From CALJTV01 sp034435835 (GTDB taxonomy: Bacteria; Chloroflexota; Dehalococcoidia; GIF9; UBA5629), in NCBI GenBank assembly GCA_034435835.1, contig DAOTWF010000012.1:1-30859 (forward strand): DNA of 30,859 nt. The letters run 5' to 3'. The notes below the pieces were generated by a model. The model saw nothing but the letters and a program-made list of their open reading frames with translations. It was not told the DNA's origin and searched no databases. Made by a program: the position numbers and the translations under genes. Below, one piece after another: positions 22,893-30,377 of the stretch (positions are counted from its first letter, which is position 1; the number at the start of each line of letters is the position of its first letter).

Positions 22893-23492
22893 CTAACGGA
22901 AAAGGTAAGCCCAAATGGACATCTTCACCTCTTTGGTGACCGTCCTCTCTTTAAGCACTGGAGTGGGCACCTCGCGATACTTGGTGACCTCGCGGTATTT
23001 GGTCACTGTCCTCAGCTTGGTCACCTCCTCCGGGTAGGTCAGCTTTATGACAGCGTGTGCCTGACCCGTGCCCCAGTACCAGTCGTAGAAACGCGGCAAG
23101 AAACGACAGTCTGTGCCATTGCTTTCCCTGTCAGGGCAGCTGACGTAGTAGTAGACAGGGTAGGGATAGGCATAACCCTGTATGTTTATGGTAATGGTTC
23201 CCGGCTTATCGACGGTGAAAGTATACGACCAGCTCGATGGATAGATATAGCTGTCGTAGATAGTACTAGTGCGGGTCTCGGTCACCTTGTATGGCTCCTC
23301 TTCGGTATAGCTCTCTGTGACCATATAGGGTTGGCTTTTCATCTCAGTGTCCCAGTAAGTTTCAGTGACCTGCACCGGGACGGTCTTAATGGGTAAGGCG
23401 AAGATTATTGCCAGCAGTGCTATCGGCGCTACGCCGATGGTGATTAGCTTCCAGTGGCCGAGAAGATAGTCCCTAATTCTGTAAGTCACCAT
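22893..23492 (-). CDS. Membrane-anchored protein with VTE and VTKYREV repeats
   Basis: A 199-residue protein not in a family I can name. A single membrane helix lies at about residues 15-36 (LITIGVAPIALLAIIFALP), with a basic N-terminus inside and the rest probably outside. Three spaced repeats of the form Y-x-VTE-T/S-Y/R follow (VQVTETY, YMVTESY, YKVTETR). A beta-rich Tyr/Ser/Thr domain with two cysteines comes next, and the C-terminal part has tandem TVTKYREVTKYREVP units and a final hydrophobic MSIWAYLF. The ATG at 23492 follows GGAGGAGGGG. It has its own promoter just downstream of the SbcC-like gene. Exported structural or surface role is inferred. Confidence 0.8.
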   Translation of the reverse strand: MVTYRIRDYLLGHWKLITIGVAPIALLAIIFALPIKTVPVQVTETYWDTEMKSQPYMVTESYTEEEPYKVTETRTSTIYDSYIYPSSWSYTFTVDKPGTITINIQGYAYPYPVYYYVSCPDRESNGTDCRFLPRFYDWYWGTGQAHAVIKLTYPEEVTKLRTVTKYREVTKYREVPTPVLKERTVTKEVKMSIWAYLFR

Positions 23493-23515
23493 TGCCCCCT
23501 CCTCCGACAAATTTA

Positions 23516-23524
23516 ATTATACCA
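23516..23524 (-). promoter_or_regulatory. Extended -10 promoter TGGTATAAT
   Basis: A perfect TATAAT (23516-23521) with TGG in front on the minus strand, placing the start of transcription near 23509, just before the ribosome site of the repeat protein. The -35 region is weak. Confidence 0.5.
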
Positions 23525-23568
23525 CAGTACAAATTCCGCTTCATTCTCTAAGGAGCAGCTAGCTGGGG

Positions 23569-25719
23569 CTAGTCCGGTGGCAGTTCGATCACCCTGTCGG
23601 CAATGGTGTCGTAGGTATCTCCCAGGGTGAATATTATGACCTGTTGCTGTTTGCTTACCTCTTTAAGCAAAGCCAGTGCCCGGGAGAGGCGGATGGAGTC
23701 GAAGTTGTAGAAGGGGTCATCGAATATTAACGGCGGCTGTCTATCGCGGTAGATTATCTGCGCCAGTGCCAGACGGTAGGCTAGGTAGAACTGGTCGATG
23801 GTGCCGCCGCTGAGCTCCTCCGTGAGCTCCTTCGGTTTTACCCAATCACCTTTTTCGCCGGAGAAGATGTCACATTCCAGAGTGCCGGGCTTTAGCTGTA
23901 CACTTTTGTATTTGCCATCGGTGAATATAGAGAAATAGCCCTGGATCTTCTGCTGAAGTTCCTCATGGACGGACTCTAGCGTTTCCCGCCTAGCCCTTTC
24001 GATGAAATCCTTGGCAAGTTCGCAGGCTCGTAATTTTCTTTCCTCAGCCTGTAGCCTCATCCTGAGTTCCTGTAGCTCTTCTTCAAGCCGACTGATATCT
24101 TCGGGATCGCAGGCGGACTGTTCGAGCTGCACCTCAATTTGCAGCTTTCTCCGCTCCTTTTCTTCCTTGCTCCGTTTAAGCTCCTCGACGCGTTTTTGGC
24201 AAGTAAGCCACTCTTCAGGGGAAAGCCTGGTATTTTTCAAATTATCTGTCAGCCTGTCCTCCTCTACGCGGAGTTTTCTGGCAATCTCTATCCTTTGTGT
24301 TTTGAGTTCTTCATAGCTGCGTCCTTGGAGCAGGAGCTTCTGTGTTTCTTCGCGGTCACGCCGCTTTTTGACCAGTTCTTCATAGCGCGAGAGCTTCTGG
24401 TCAAATTCCTCCCTCGTGCTACATTTCACCAGGGAGAGTATATCGGTCTCTCTGCCTTGGATGTTTTTCAGTTCTGCTTCCATTTTACTGATCCTATTTT
24501 GCAGGTCAGCCTTTCTGGTCTTAAGTGCTGTGGTCTGGCTCCTTGCCAATGATGAGATTATCAACAGTATTGCCCCCAAGAGCCCTACGGCGATCGCTGC
24601 TGCTCTTTGCCAGAATATTAAAGAGAAACCTGCAACTGCCAGACAGGCACCAATAACCATTGTAACCGTTGATGCTAAAGCGGTCAGAAGAGACTTCTTT
24701 CTTAATTCTCTCTCCGCCTCAGTTAGTTCAGCCTTCCGCTTCGGTAAGTCCCGTGTTATAATCTGACGCTCGGTGTCCAGTTTTGTGAGGTCCTGTTTTA
24801 CTCCAGCAACTTTGCTTTCATCATCGAATCCCTGCCCCTGAAGTGTGTCCAATTCGCGGCTCGCCTCCTCTTTTTCCCTTTCCAATTTTTCTATCTCTGA
24901 GCAAAGCCTCTCACACGCATCGTACTCTCTGGTCAGTCCTGCTATATTATTTTCGATTTTCTGGCGTTCCTCGTTCTTGTCTAGGAGTTGTTGGCATGTG
25001 TCATACTCTTTTGTCTCCTTGTCCAGATTTTCTGCCACTGTAAGCAGTTCCTGCCTCAGCTTTTCTGCCTCTTCGATTTTTCCAAAGGCATCTGCCAGCT
25101 CTTTTTCCTTCTCCGAGATCTCCTTTTGCAAACTTGCTATGATTCCGGGGGACTTGGCCAGACGATCTAACCCGCGTTTGAAAACAGAAATGGCATCACT
25201 AAGCCTTTTTATTGCCTCGGTGGCGGTAGTGCCATGTGTGCCGCCGGTGATGATGCGCTCCATGTTTTGGCTTACTTCTTCTCTACCCGACTGGACGGCT
25301 CTCAGGTCGTCCTGCTTTATGCAGCAAGTTGAGCGGTAAAGTTTATCGGAGGTGGTGCCGAGCAGGTGGCGGAGCTTTTCTTCGACCCTGTTGGGCACGT
25401 CCCAGCATGTACTGCTGTCTTGAGCTGTGAGACAGAGCGTCTTTCTGTCAAAGTCTTTGTCCAAGACGTAGTCCTTGCCATCTGCTTGAAATTCTATTTG
25501 CAGGTGGCCCTTGTTCGTCGCCCCCCATGTCCACAGGTGGTTCAGTTTTGAGGCACTGCTCTTCGGGTTTTCGAACAGGGTGACCAAAATACCCTCGAGC
25601 AAAGTAGACTTACCGGTCTCGTTGTGGGGACCTTTGACCACGTTAATGCCCGGGCTGAACTCCTTTTCCAGCGACCTGAACTTTTTGAAGTCCTTCAGCC
25701 TGATTTTTTTGATGAGCAT
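23569..25719 (-). CDS. SbcC/Rad50-like ATPase with transmembrane hairpin (YhaN-like)
   Basis: A 716-residue SMC-type ATPase. The N-terminal head has IRLKDFKKF and a P-loop GPHNETGKST (30-39), which has five residues, not four, between the glycines. Coiled coil runs at about 195-340 and 395-585. Between them residues 344-392 are two hydrophobic helices, with no CxxC zinc hook. The C-terminal head has the signature LSGGTIDQFYLAYRLALA (636 on) and Walker B PLIFDDPFYNFD (663-674). It would form, with the preceding phosphoesterase gene, an SbcCD/Mre11-Rad50-like nuclease attached to the membrane. Its ATG overlaps the phosphoesterase stop by one base (TAATG), giving equal expression. YhaN-type proteins share this plan. 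Confidence 0.92.
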   Translation of the reverse strand: MLIKKIRLKDFKKFRSLEKEFSPGINVVKGPHNETGKSTLLEGILVTLFENPKSSASKLNHLWTWGATNKGHLQIEFQADGKDYVLDKDFDRKTLCLTAQDSSTCWDVPNRVEEKLRHLLGTTSDKLYRSTCCIKQDDLRAVQSGREEVSQNMERIITGGTHGTTATEAIKRLSDAISVFKRGLDRLAKSPGIIASLQKEISEKEKELADAFGKIEEAEKLRQELLTVAENLDKETKEYDTCQQLLDKNEERQKIENNIAGLTREYDACERLCSEIEKLEREKEEASRELDTLQGQGFDDESKVAGVKQDLTKLDTERQIITRDLPKRKAELTEAERELRKKSLLTALASTVTMVIGACLAVAGFSLIFWQRAAAIAVGLLGAILLIISSLARSQTTALKTRKADLQNRISKMEAELKNIQGRETDILSLVKCSTREEFDQKLSRYEELVKKRRDREETQKLLLQGRSYEELKTQRIEIARKLRVEEDRLTDNLKNTRLSPEEWLTCQKRVEELKRSKEEKERRKLQIEVQLEQSACDPEDISRLEEELQELRMRLQAEERKLRACELAKDFIERARRETLESVHEELQQKIQGYFSIFTDGKYKSVQLKPGTLECDIFSGEKGDWVKPKELTEELSGGTIDQFYLAYRLALAQIIYRDRQPPLIFDDPFYNFDSIRLSRALALLKEVSKQQQVIIFTLGDTYDTIADRVIELPPD

Positions 25720-26846
25720 TACAGCACCTCCTTGCCCTCAAGAAGTCGGACACCGAGGTGCAGTGCCTGTTCTGCTATTTTTCTGTCCTCGCCTGTGCAG
25801 CCTTCGATATGCTGTTTCATCAATTCCACAAACTTAGTGATGATGAGGTGCTCTCCTGTATATTCCCCGACGGCGGGATAAGACTGGTCGTCAATGGTGA
25901 GATGGAAAAACTGCTCCCCCAGTTCTTGTTGCAGTTCTTCGATATCAAGGTCGTCGCTGCGCAGGCCTTTGATGACCACCTTGCGGACTAGGTCGGGGCT
26001 GGCACCCTGAACAATGAGTCTTTTAAGCTGGGAAGTAAGCTGGGGAGAGGTTACTGCCGAAAGATCGATGGACAGTTCATCACAAGTCCGTACACCTACA
26101 GCCCTTTTTTCCACAACTGGTCCCTTTGAATCCGAGATGGTGACCAGCAGTACCTGGCCGGGCTCTTTCTGATCCATGGAGATGAGCTCCGGCGGACCGG
26201 AGTACCAGGCGATGACACCTTTTTCTGAGCACGCCCAGGGACGGTGCCAATGCCCCAGAGCTATGTAATCCATACCGCTCTCTCCGATTTCTGACAATGT
26301 GAACACATGGTCGTCTCGCTCTATGGAGCCAATATCCAGCGAGCCATGTGCCAGTGCTATGTGGAAGCGGCTGGGTGTCTGGCGTTTCAGCCCTTTGAGC
26401 GGGCTTTCGTAGGAACGGTTGCTCAGGTTGGGCTTACCGTAGACGGTGAGGTTAAGGTGGGGGAATTCTTTGAACGACCAGCCAGCATCGGTGAAGACGG
26501 TTACATTCGGACATTCCCTAGAGAAGTCTATTTTGCGATATATCGAATTGGTATCGAAGCAGTCATGCGTACCGGGAGTGAGGCATACAGGTATTTTGGC
26601 ATTCGCCAGCGATTTGAATTGCTCCAACACAAATCTGATATTTCTCTCAGATACGTGGTTGGAATCGAAAAGGTCGCCGGCGATGAGGACTATATCTACT
26701 TTTTCATCTATAGCCAGAGAAACAACTCTCTTGAGGGTAGCCCTCAACTGCTCCCGCTGTTTTTCGCCCTTGGTGCCGAGCGAAGTGAACTTGCAGCCGA
26801 GGTGGATATCGGCGGTGTGGAGCAGTCTGACATCCCTTGTCCGCAT
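25719..26846 (-). CDS. SbcD/Mre11-like metallophosphoesterase (YhaO-like)
   Basis: A 375-residue calcineurin-type nuclease subunit. Metal-binding blocks are HTADIHLG (Asp13, His15), IAGDLFD (Asp58), PGTHD (92-95, Thr in place of the usual Asn of GNHD), LAHGSLD and ALGHWH. A C-terminal part from about 270 is likely to bind the ATPase partner. It would cut DNA ends or hairpins with the SbcC-like protein. No ribosome site is visible before the ATG at 26846, and the leader is short, about a dozen bases from the predicted transcription start. It is divergent from the secreted phosphodiesterase gene. Confidence 0.93.
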   Translation of the reverse strand: MRTRDVRLLHTADIHLGCKFTSLGTKGEKQREQLRATLKRVVSLAIDEKVDIVLIAGDLFDSNHVSERNIRFVLEQFKSLANAKIPVCLTPGTHDCFDTNSIYRKIDFSRECPNVTVFTDAGWSFKEFPHLNLTVYGKPNLSNRSYESPLKGLKRQTPSRFHIALAHGSLDIGSIERDDHVFTLSEIGESGMDYIALGHWHRPWACSEKGVIAWYSGPPELISMDQKEPGQVLLVTISDSKGPVVEKRAVGVRTCDELSIDLSAVTSPQLTSQLKRLIVQGASPDLVRKVVIKGLRSDDLDIEELQQELGEQFFHLTIDDQSYPAVGEYTGEHLIITKFVELMKQHIEGCTGEDRKIAEQALHLGVRLLEGKEVL

Positions 26847-26864
26847 CGTCAGGAAGCTGACTTT

Positions 26865-26893
26865 ATGTTAGCAGCCGTTGATGTTGCTGTCAA
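26865..26893 (-). promoter_or_regulatory. Promoter TTGACA-17-TAACAT for the SbcDC-like operon
   Basis: On the minus strand a perfect TTGACA (26888-26893), a 17-base spacer and TAACAT (26865-26870) precede the phosphoesterase ATG. It overlaps the upstream extension of the divergent frame, arguing that the plus-strand gene starts later than its first possible codon. Confidence 0.55.
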
Positions 26894-26949
26894 AAGTCAG
26901 CGTGGGCTCGGGATATTGTTTTGGCAACGGCAGTATGGTAGAGTTAGAC

Positions 26950-29178
26950 ATGACTGTGGTGAGGTCGGTGGTTCAGGTGTTGAGGCTGCTTTCTCTATCA
27001 TTTCTCATCCTCTTCCTGGCGATACCAGCGGGAACGGCGGCACAGACCTATGGCTCCGGTGAGCTTGAGTACGGAGGCATTCGCCTGCAGTTTTCCGGAC
27101 AGGTGAGTGGGGGCACTTGTCAGCTTGTTGCTCGGGATGTGATACAGTGCCGGATGCAGACGGGGACGTCAGGGACCATCCAGCTCACCGCCACAAGAAC
27201 GCCGGCAGGCACAGTGAACATTTGGGCTGTGTCCTTACCCTCGGGGTGGCCCACGTTTCCTACAGCCAGCGGCTGGGGAACAGTGAGTAGACAGTACAGC
27301 TTCACCGTGCCCTCCGGTTCGGCAGGGCAGCGCTTTGAGCTCCGTTTCAGTGCCTGGACTCCGGGGGTGGTCGGGGAATTAGGTCTTACCTTTTTGATCG
27401 ATGCTGTGGCACCGCCTGCTCCTACGCCGCCGCCAGCGCCGTCGCCACCTTATACTCAGCCCGTGCCTTCAGCGGTGCCGAAGATTGAGGTTGTCCCGGA
27501 CAGACTGGACTTCGGCAAGGTGGCTGCTGGCACGCAGGTGACTGCGCTCCTAAAGATAGGCAACATAGGTAGGGCTATTCTCGACATCAGCTGGGTTACT
27601 GTTGGGGAACGGTTGGTGCCATTGGGTCCATTCAGGCTTGGCCCGGGTCTATCTGTGGGGCCTTTCTCCTTATCTCCTGGCGGGTCTACATTGCTTCTGG
27701 TTATCTTCAGCCCAACCGAGGCCGGTGAATTTAAGGACAAAATCATCATCAACAGCAATGACCCGCAGCGACCCCAGGTGGAAATACCACTGACCGGAAG
27801 GGGGTACAAGGAGCCGCCGATAAGCCGTCCTGACGAACCGGCACCATACACAGAAGGCGAGGCTGTTCCTCCAGTGGTGGAGCAGCCGAAGAAGTGTCAG
27901 GAATGTCCGCTCAGCGTCCTGACCCAGAACTGTCAGCTTATACCCGGAGTTACAGCCTTTTATGGGGGTACGCCGCATGCTGCTGAGCGCGCCAAGGAGA
28001 TCGGGAAGCTGGTCGCTGGAGAATGGGCGCAGAAATACCATATCATCTGCCTCCAGGAGGTCTTTAACCGTGAGGATAAGAATGAGGGGTACAAAAATGA
28101 TATAGCCAGACCCTGGTTTAAAGACCAGGAACTGGACTTGGGTGCCGAGAAGGAAGCCGAGTTGGGAAAGGAGAAGCAAAAGGTAAAGATATGGTGGCAT
28201 ACGCTGGAGAAAGACCAGGAAATAGACCTGGAGGGAGAAAAAGTACAACTGCTGGCAAAAAACCCAGGAAAGGAATCTGCTGTTCAGCAAATAGCGGTGC
28301 TGAAAAAGGGCGACAGGTATCTGGTCGCCGGACCAAGCTCACCGAAGGGAGGGCGTTTTACCGTGGATGGTGGCTTGGTGATACTTTCCCGGTACCCAGT
28401 GATAGCAGCAAGCGGCTTTACATTCAGTGACCGACCGGGCGAGGAAGGTCGGTCTCAGAAGGGTGCCCTCTATGCCCGTATCAAACTCGTTGGCGAGCCG
28501 GAATGCTTTATTCACGTGTTCAACACCCATCTGGCTGCCGGCGATGAAGAAAAATACTGGCAACATAGGAACAACCAGCTCAAAGAACTTGGCGAGTTTA
28601 TTACCAACTGCGTGGCAGACACAAAAGACCATTCTGTCATTGTCTGTGGTGACTTTAATGTGGATGGGTATAGCGGCGAATACAACAGGCTGGTGGAGTG
28701 GAGCCAGCCTTTGAACCTTAAGGATGCCTGGAGGGAGAAGAATCCGCGGCAGGCTCTGCCGAAGAGCCCTTATGATGACCCCAGAAAGGATATCCCCTGG
28801 CACGAGAGAATGTTTGGGCTGGTGAAGGGGCGCGATTACCAGCAATGGAAAGAGGCTTGCCGTGACTACAAAAGTGGGTGTGAAAAGTACCGACAGGAAG
28901 GCAAGGACGAGGCTACTTGGGTGGGCAAGCAGTCTTTGGAAGAGGAGACTCCGTGGGGAAGGAAAGGTGAGAAAAATGTGCTGGCTACGGAAGAGGGTAA
29001 TTATCAGCGACTGGACTACATCCTCTATTTTTCTGGTTCGACGCCTTTGAAATTGGACTTGGAGTCCGTGTCCCGTGAGCCAAGCAAGAAGCGGGACAAA
29101 ACGTACGGATGGAAGGGCTACACCGTGTCTGACCATCTCGGTATGGAGGCTCGGTTTAAGGTGTTGCCTGTTAAGTAG
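26950..29178 (+). CDS. Secreted HYDIN-type domain plus DNase I-like (EEP) phosphodiesterase
   Basis: A 742-residue exported protein. A signal peptide (LLSLSFLILFLAIPAG, cleavage near AAQ) is followed by a beta domain (to about 150), a Pro-rich linker, and a HYDIN/ASPM-SPD2 type immunoglobulin-like domain (about 178-286) with LDFGKVAAGTQV and INSNDPQRPQVEIPLTGRG. The C-terminal half is an endonuclease/exonuclease/phosphatase domain: LTQNCQLIPG, ICLQEVF with the catalytic Glu, NTHLAAG, VIVCGDFNVD and the final SDHLG. Neutral sphingomyelinase is the closest type by motif; DNA or another phosphodiester is possible. An insertion with many charged residues lies between the first two EEP blocks. Starts at 26881 and 26935 are alternatives; I prefer 26950 because it leaves a normal signal peptide. 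Confidence 0.85.
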   Translation: MTVVRSVVQVLRLLSLSFLILFLAIPAGTAAQTYGSGELEYGGIRLQFSGQVSGGTCQLVARDVIQCRMQTGTSGTIQLTATRTPAGTVNIWAVSLPSGWPTFPTASGWGTVSRQYSFTVPSGSAGQRFELRFSAWTPGVVGELGLTFLIDAVAPPAPTPPPAPSPPYTQPVPSAVPKIEVVPDRLDFGKVAAGTQVTALLKIGNIGRAILDISWVTVGERLVPLGPFRLGPGLSVGPFSLSPGGSTLLLVIFSPTEAGEFKDKIIINSNDPQRPQVEIPLTGRGYKEPPISRPDEPAPYTEGEAVPPVVEQPKKCQECPLSVLTQNCQLIPGVTAFYGGTPHAAERAKEIGKLVAGEWAQKYHIICLQEVFNREDKNEGYKNDIARPWFKDQELDLGAEKEAELGKEKQKVKIWWHTLEKDQEIDLEGEKVQLLAKNPGKESAVQQIAVLKKGDRYLVAGPSSPKGGRFTVDGGLVILSRYPVIAASGFTFSDRPGEEGRSQKGALYARIKLVGEPECFIHVFNTHLAAGDEEKYWQHRNNQLKELGEFITNCVADTKDHSVIVCGDFNVDGYSGEYNRLVEWSQPLNLKDAWREKNPRQALPKSPYDDPRKDIPWHERMFGLVKGRDYQQWKEACRDYKSGCEKYRQEGKDEATWVGKQSLEEETPWGRKGEKNVLATEEGNYQRLDYILYFSGSTPLKLDLESVSREPSKKRDKTYGWKGYTVSDHLGMEARFKVLPVK

Positions 29179-29509
29179 GGCTTACAGGCAGGCTTTGGTC
29201 AGGGGGTGAGACTACCTCGCCAAGCCGGAAGACAAGCACAAACAGCCCTATAAACATAGCCAGGGAGACAAGCGCCGAGCGCTCCTGTTTCCATATTACC
29301 CCGGCGAGTCCGCTGAGGAAGGCAACCACGCCTGATATCTTGGCGGGCAGCACGGGGACGGACAGCGCAAGGTTACTGAAGAAGGTCTCGTTGCTGTGCT
29401 GACCCGAGGCGACTGGTGGTAGGAAAATGCCAAAGAGTATCCCAAAAGCTGCGGTAAACCAGACAGAGCATTTTCCGGCAAGAGTTTTAGGCAGGGAAGT
29501 TGCCTTCAC
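29171..29509 (-). CDS. Small membrane protein of unknown function
   Basis: A 112-residue protein with three or four hydrophobic segments: about 14-33, 48-66 (ALSVPVLPAKISGVVAFLSG) and 78-98 (ALVSLAMFIGLFVLVFRLGE). The segment ETFFSNLALSVPVL resembles a family of small membrane proteins I associate with Dehalococcoidia, but I have no name for it. The GTG start at 29509 is uncertain, with only a weak ribosome site. A TAGAAT box lies at 29576-29581 on the same strand. Its stop overlaps the convergent phosphodiesterase gene by eight bases. Confidence 0.65.
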   Translation of the reverse strand: MKATSLPKTLAGKCSVWFTAAFGILFGIFLPPVASGQHSNETFFSNLALSVPVLPAKISGVVAFLSGLAGVIWKQERSALVSLAMFIGLFVLVFRLGEVVSPPDQSLPVSPT

Positions 29510-29620
29510 ACCCCAATTCTGTAGCCGAACGGGAGAAAAAGCGACCAGAAGTATTTGTGAGGTACAACAGCTTTAATTCTAAAATAGGGCCAGATAGGTA
29601 AACTGCAGTCCCCACTTTTT

Positions 29621-29641
29621 CCTCTCCCTCAACGGGAGAGG
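29621..29641. repeat. Perfect inverted repeat CCTCTCCC-TCAAC-GGGAGAGG
   Basis: An eight-pair GC-rich stem with a five-base loop in the gap between two minus-strand genes. Five Ts precede it on the plus strand and no T tract follows on either strand, so it is not a simple terminator. It has the form of a dispersed REP-like palindrome; other copies were not seen in this window. Confidence 0.5.
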
Positions 29642-29675
29642 AATAGGCTGAAGATGGATGGACTGCCCCGGACTA

Positions 29676-29882
29676 TCAGGTTATAACCCAGCCACCCCGA
29701 CACTTGGGGTGGTTGCATTTGACCACGCCCCTGCCTCCGCACTGGGTGCATCTTTCTGGCTGCTCTTCTGGCGACTTTTGTCCCTTGGATGGTTTCCTCC
29801 CTGAGCCATGACAGCTGGGACACATCATCCACGATGTTCCCCGACACACGGGACACCTTGTTCTCCCGACTCCACCGGTCAC
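29676..29882 (-). CDS. Small protein with DnaJ-type cysteine-rich zinc domain
   Basis: A 68-residue protein made almost entirely of zinc-binding repeats like the central domain of DnaJ: CPVCRGT, CPSCHGSG, then after a charged loop CTQCGGRG and CNHPKCRGGW, four CxxC-type pairs for two zinc ions (the last is widened by one or two residues). No J domain is present. Such free-standing proteins may bind unfolded proteins or partners; no function is known to me. GGAGG lies six bases before the GTG at 29882. Confidence 0.7.
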   Translation of the reverse strand: MTGGVGRTRCPVCRGTSWMMCPSCHGSGRKPSKGQKSPEEQPERCTQCGGRGVVKCNHPKCRGGWVIT

Positions 29883-29910
29883 GCTACACCTCCATATACT
29901 TCCTTTGACA

Positions 29911-29916
29911 ATTATA
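29911..29916 (-). promoter_or_regulatory. -10 box TATAAT of the zinc protein gene
   Basis: The minus strand reads GGGCTATAATTGTC, 28 bases before the GTG at 29882. The -35 region is poor. Confidence 0.4.
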
Positions 29917-30033
29917 GCCCGGAAGGGACGATAGCAGAAGTGCGCGTTTGTGACAGTGATAGGTTGGATATTGGTCCGTTCTCCGCTGTTAAGGGGTTAG
30001 ATGTGTGCCTGTTTTAATCAAGGGAACGTTTTG

Positions 30034-30039
30034 TATAAT
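30034..30039 (+). promoter_or_regulatory. -10 box TATAAT of the SemiSWEET gene
   Basis: A perfect TATAAT in TTTTGTATAATAAACC, leaving a leader of about 70 bases before the TTG at 30117. The -35 region is weak. Confidence 0.4.
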
Positions 30040-30116
30040 AAACCGGTCATCTGTGTCTATTTTGTCTTTTATAACTGACGATCAGATAAGCCCACAAAGC
30101 GACAAGGAGGTTTAGA

Positions 30117-30377
30117 TTGGTCTGGCAAGAGCTTCTCGGCTATGGGGGAGGGCTTTTTATCACCGTGGGGTTTATACCACAGGTCTGGCGACTGTTCAGG
30201 CTGAAGAGTGCGCGTGAGATAAGCCTTCCCTTTACCATCCTTTTTCTGCTGGGTACTATTTCTTGGTTGAGCTACGGGATTATGTTCAGGCTGGTGCCTG
30301 TGATGCTGTGGAACACTATATCGCTTGGCCTGATGTTCGCTCTGCTCTTTGCCAAGCTCAGGTATGGCAAGCAGTAG
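30117..30377 (+). CDS. SemiSWEET (MtN3/PQ-loop) transporter
   Basis: An 86-residue protein with three membrane helices, the length and layout of bacterial SemiSWEETs, which pair up to carry sugars such as sucrose or glucose. The first helix holds the PQ motif in FITVGFIPQVWRL (14-26), the second carries SLPFTILFLLGTISWLSYG with the Trp and Tyr of the binding pocket, and the third has LWNTISLGLMFALL with the conserved Asn. The start is a TTG with AAGGAGG six bases upstream. Its last 20 bases overlap the convergent recombinase gene. Confidence 0.88.
   Translation: MVWQELLGYGGGLFITVGFIPQVWRLFRLKSAREISLPFTILFLLGTISWLSYGIMFRLVPVMLWNTISLGLMFALLFAKLRYGKQ

Noticed and set aside
26878..26949. Earlier starts of the secreted phosphodiesterase
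   Set aside because: They overlap the divergent promoter and would put a non-signal segment before the signal peptide.
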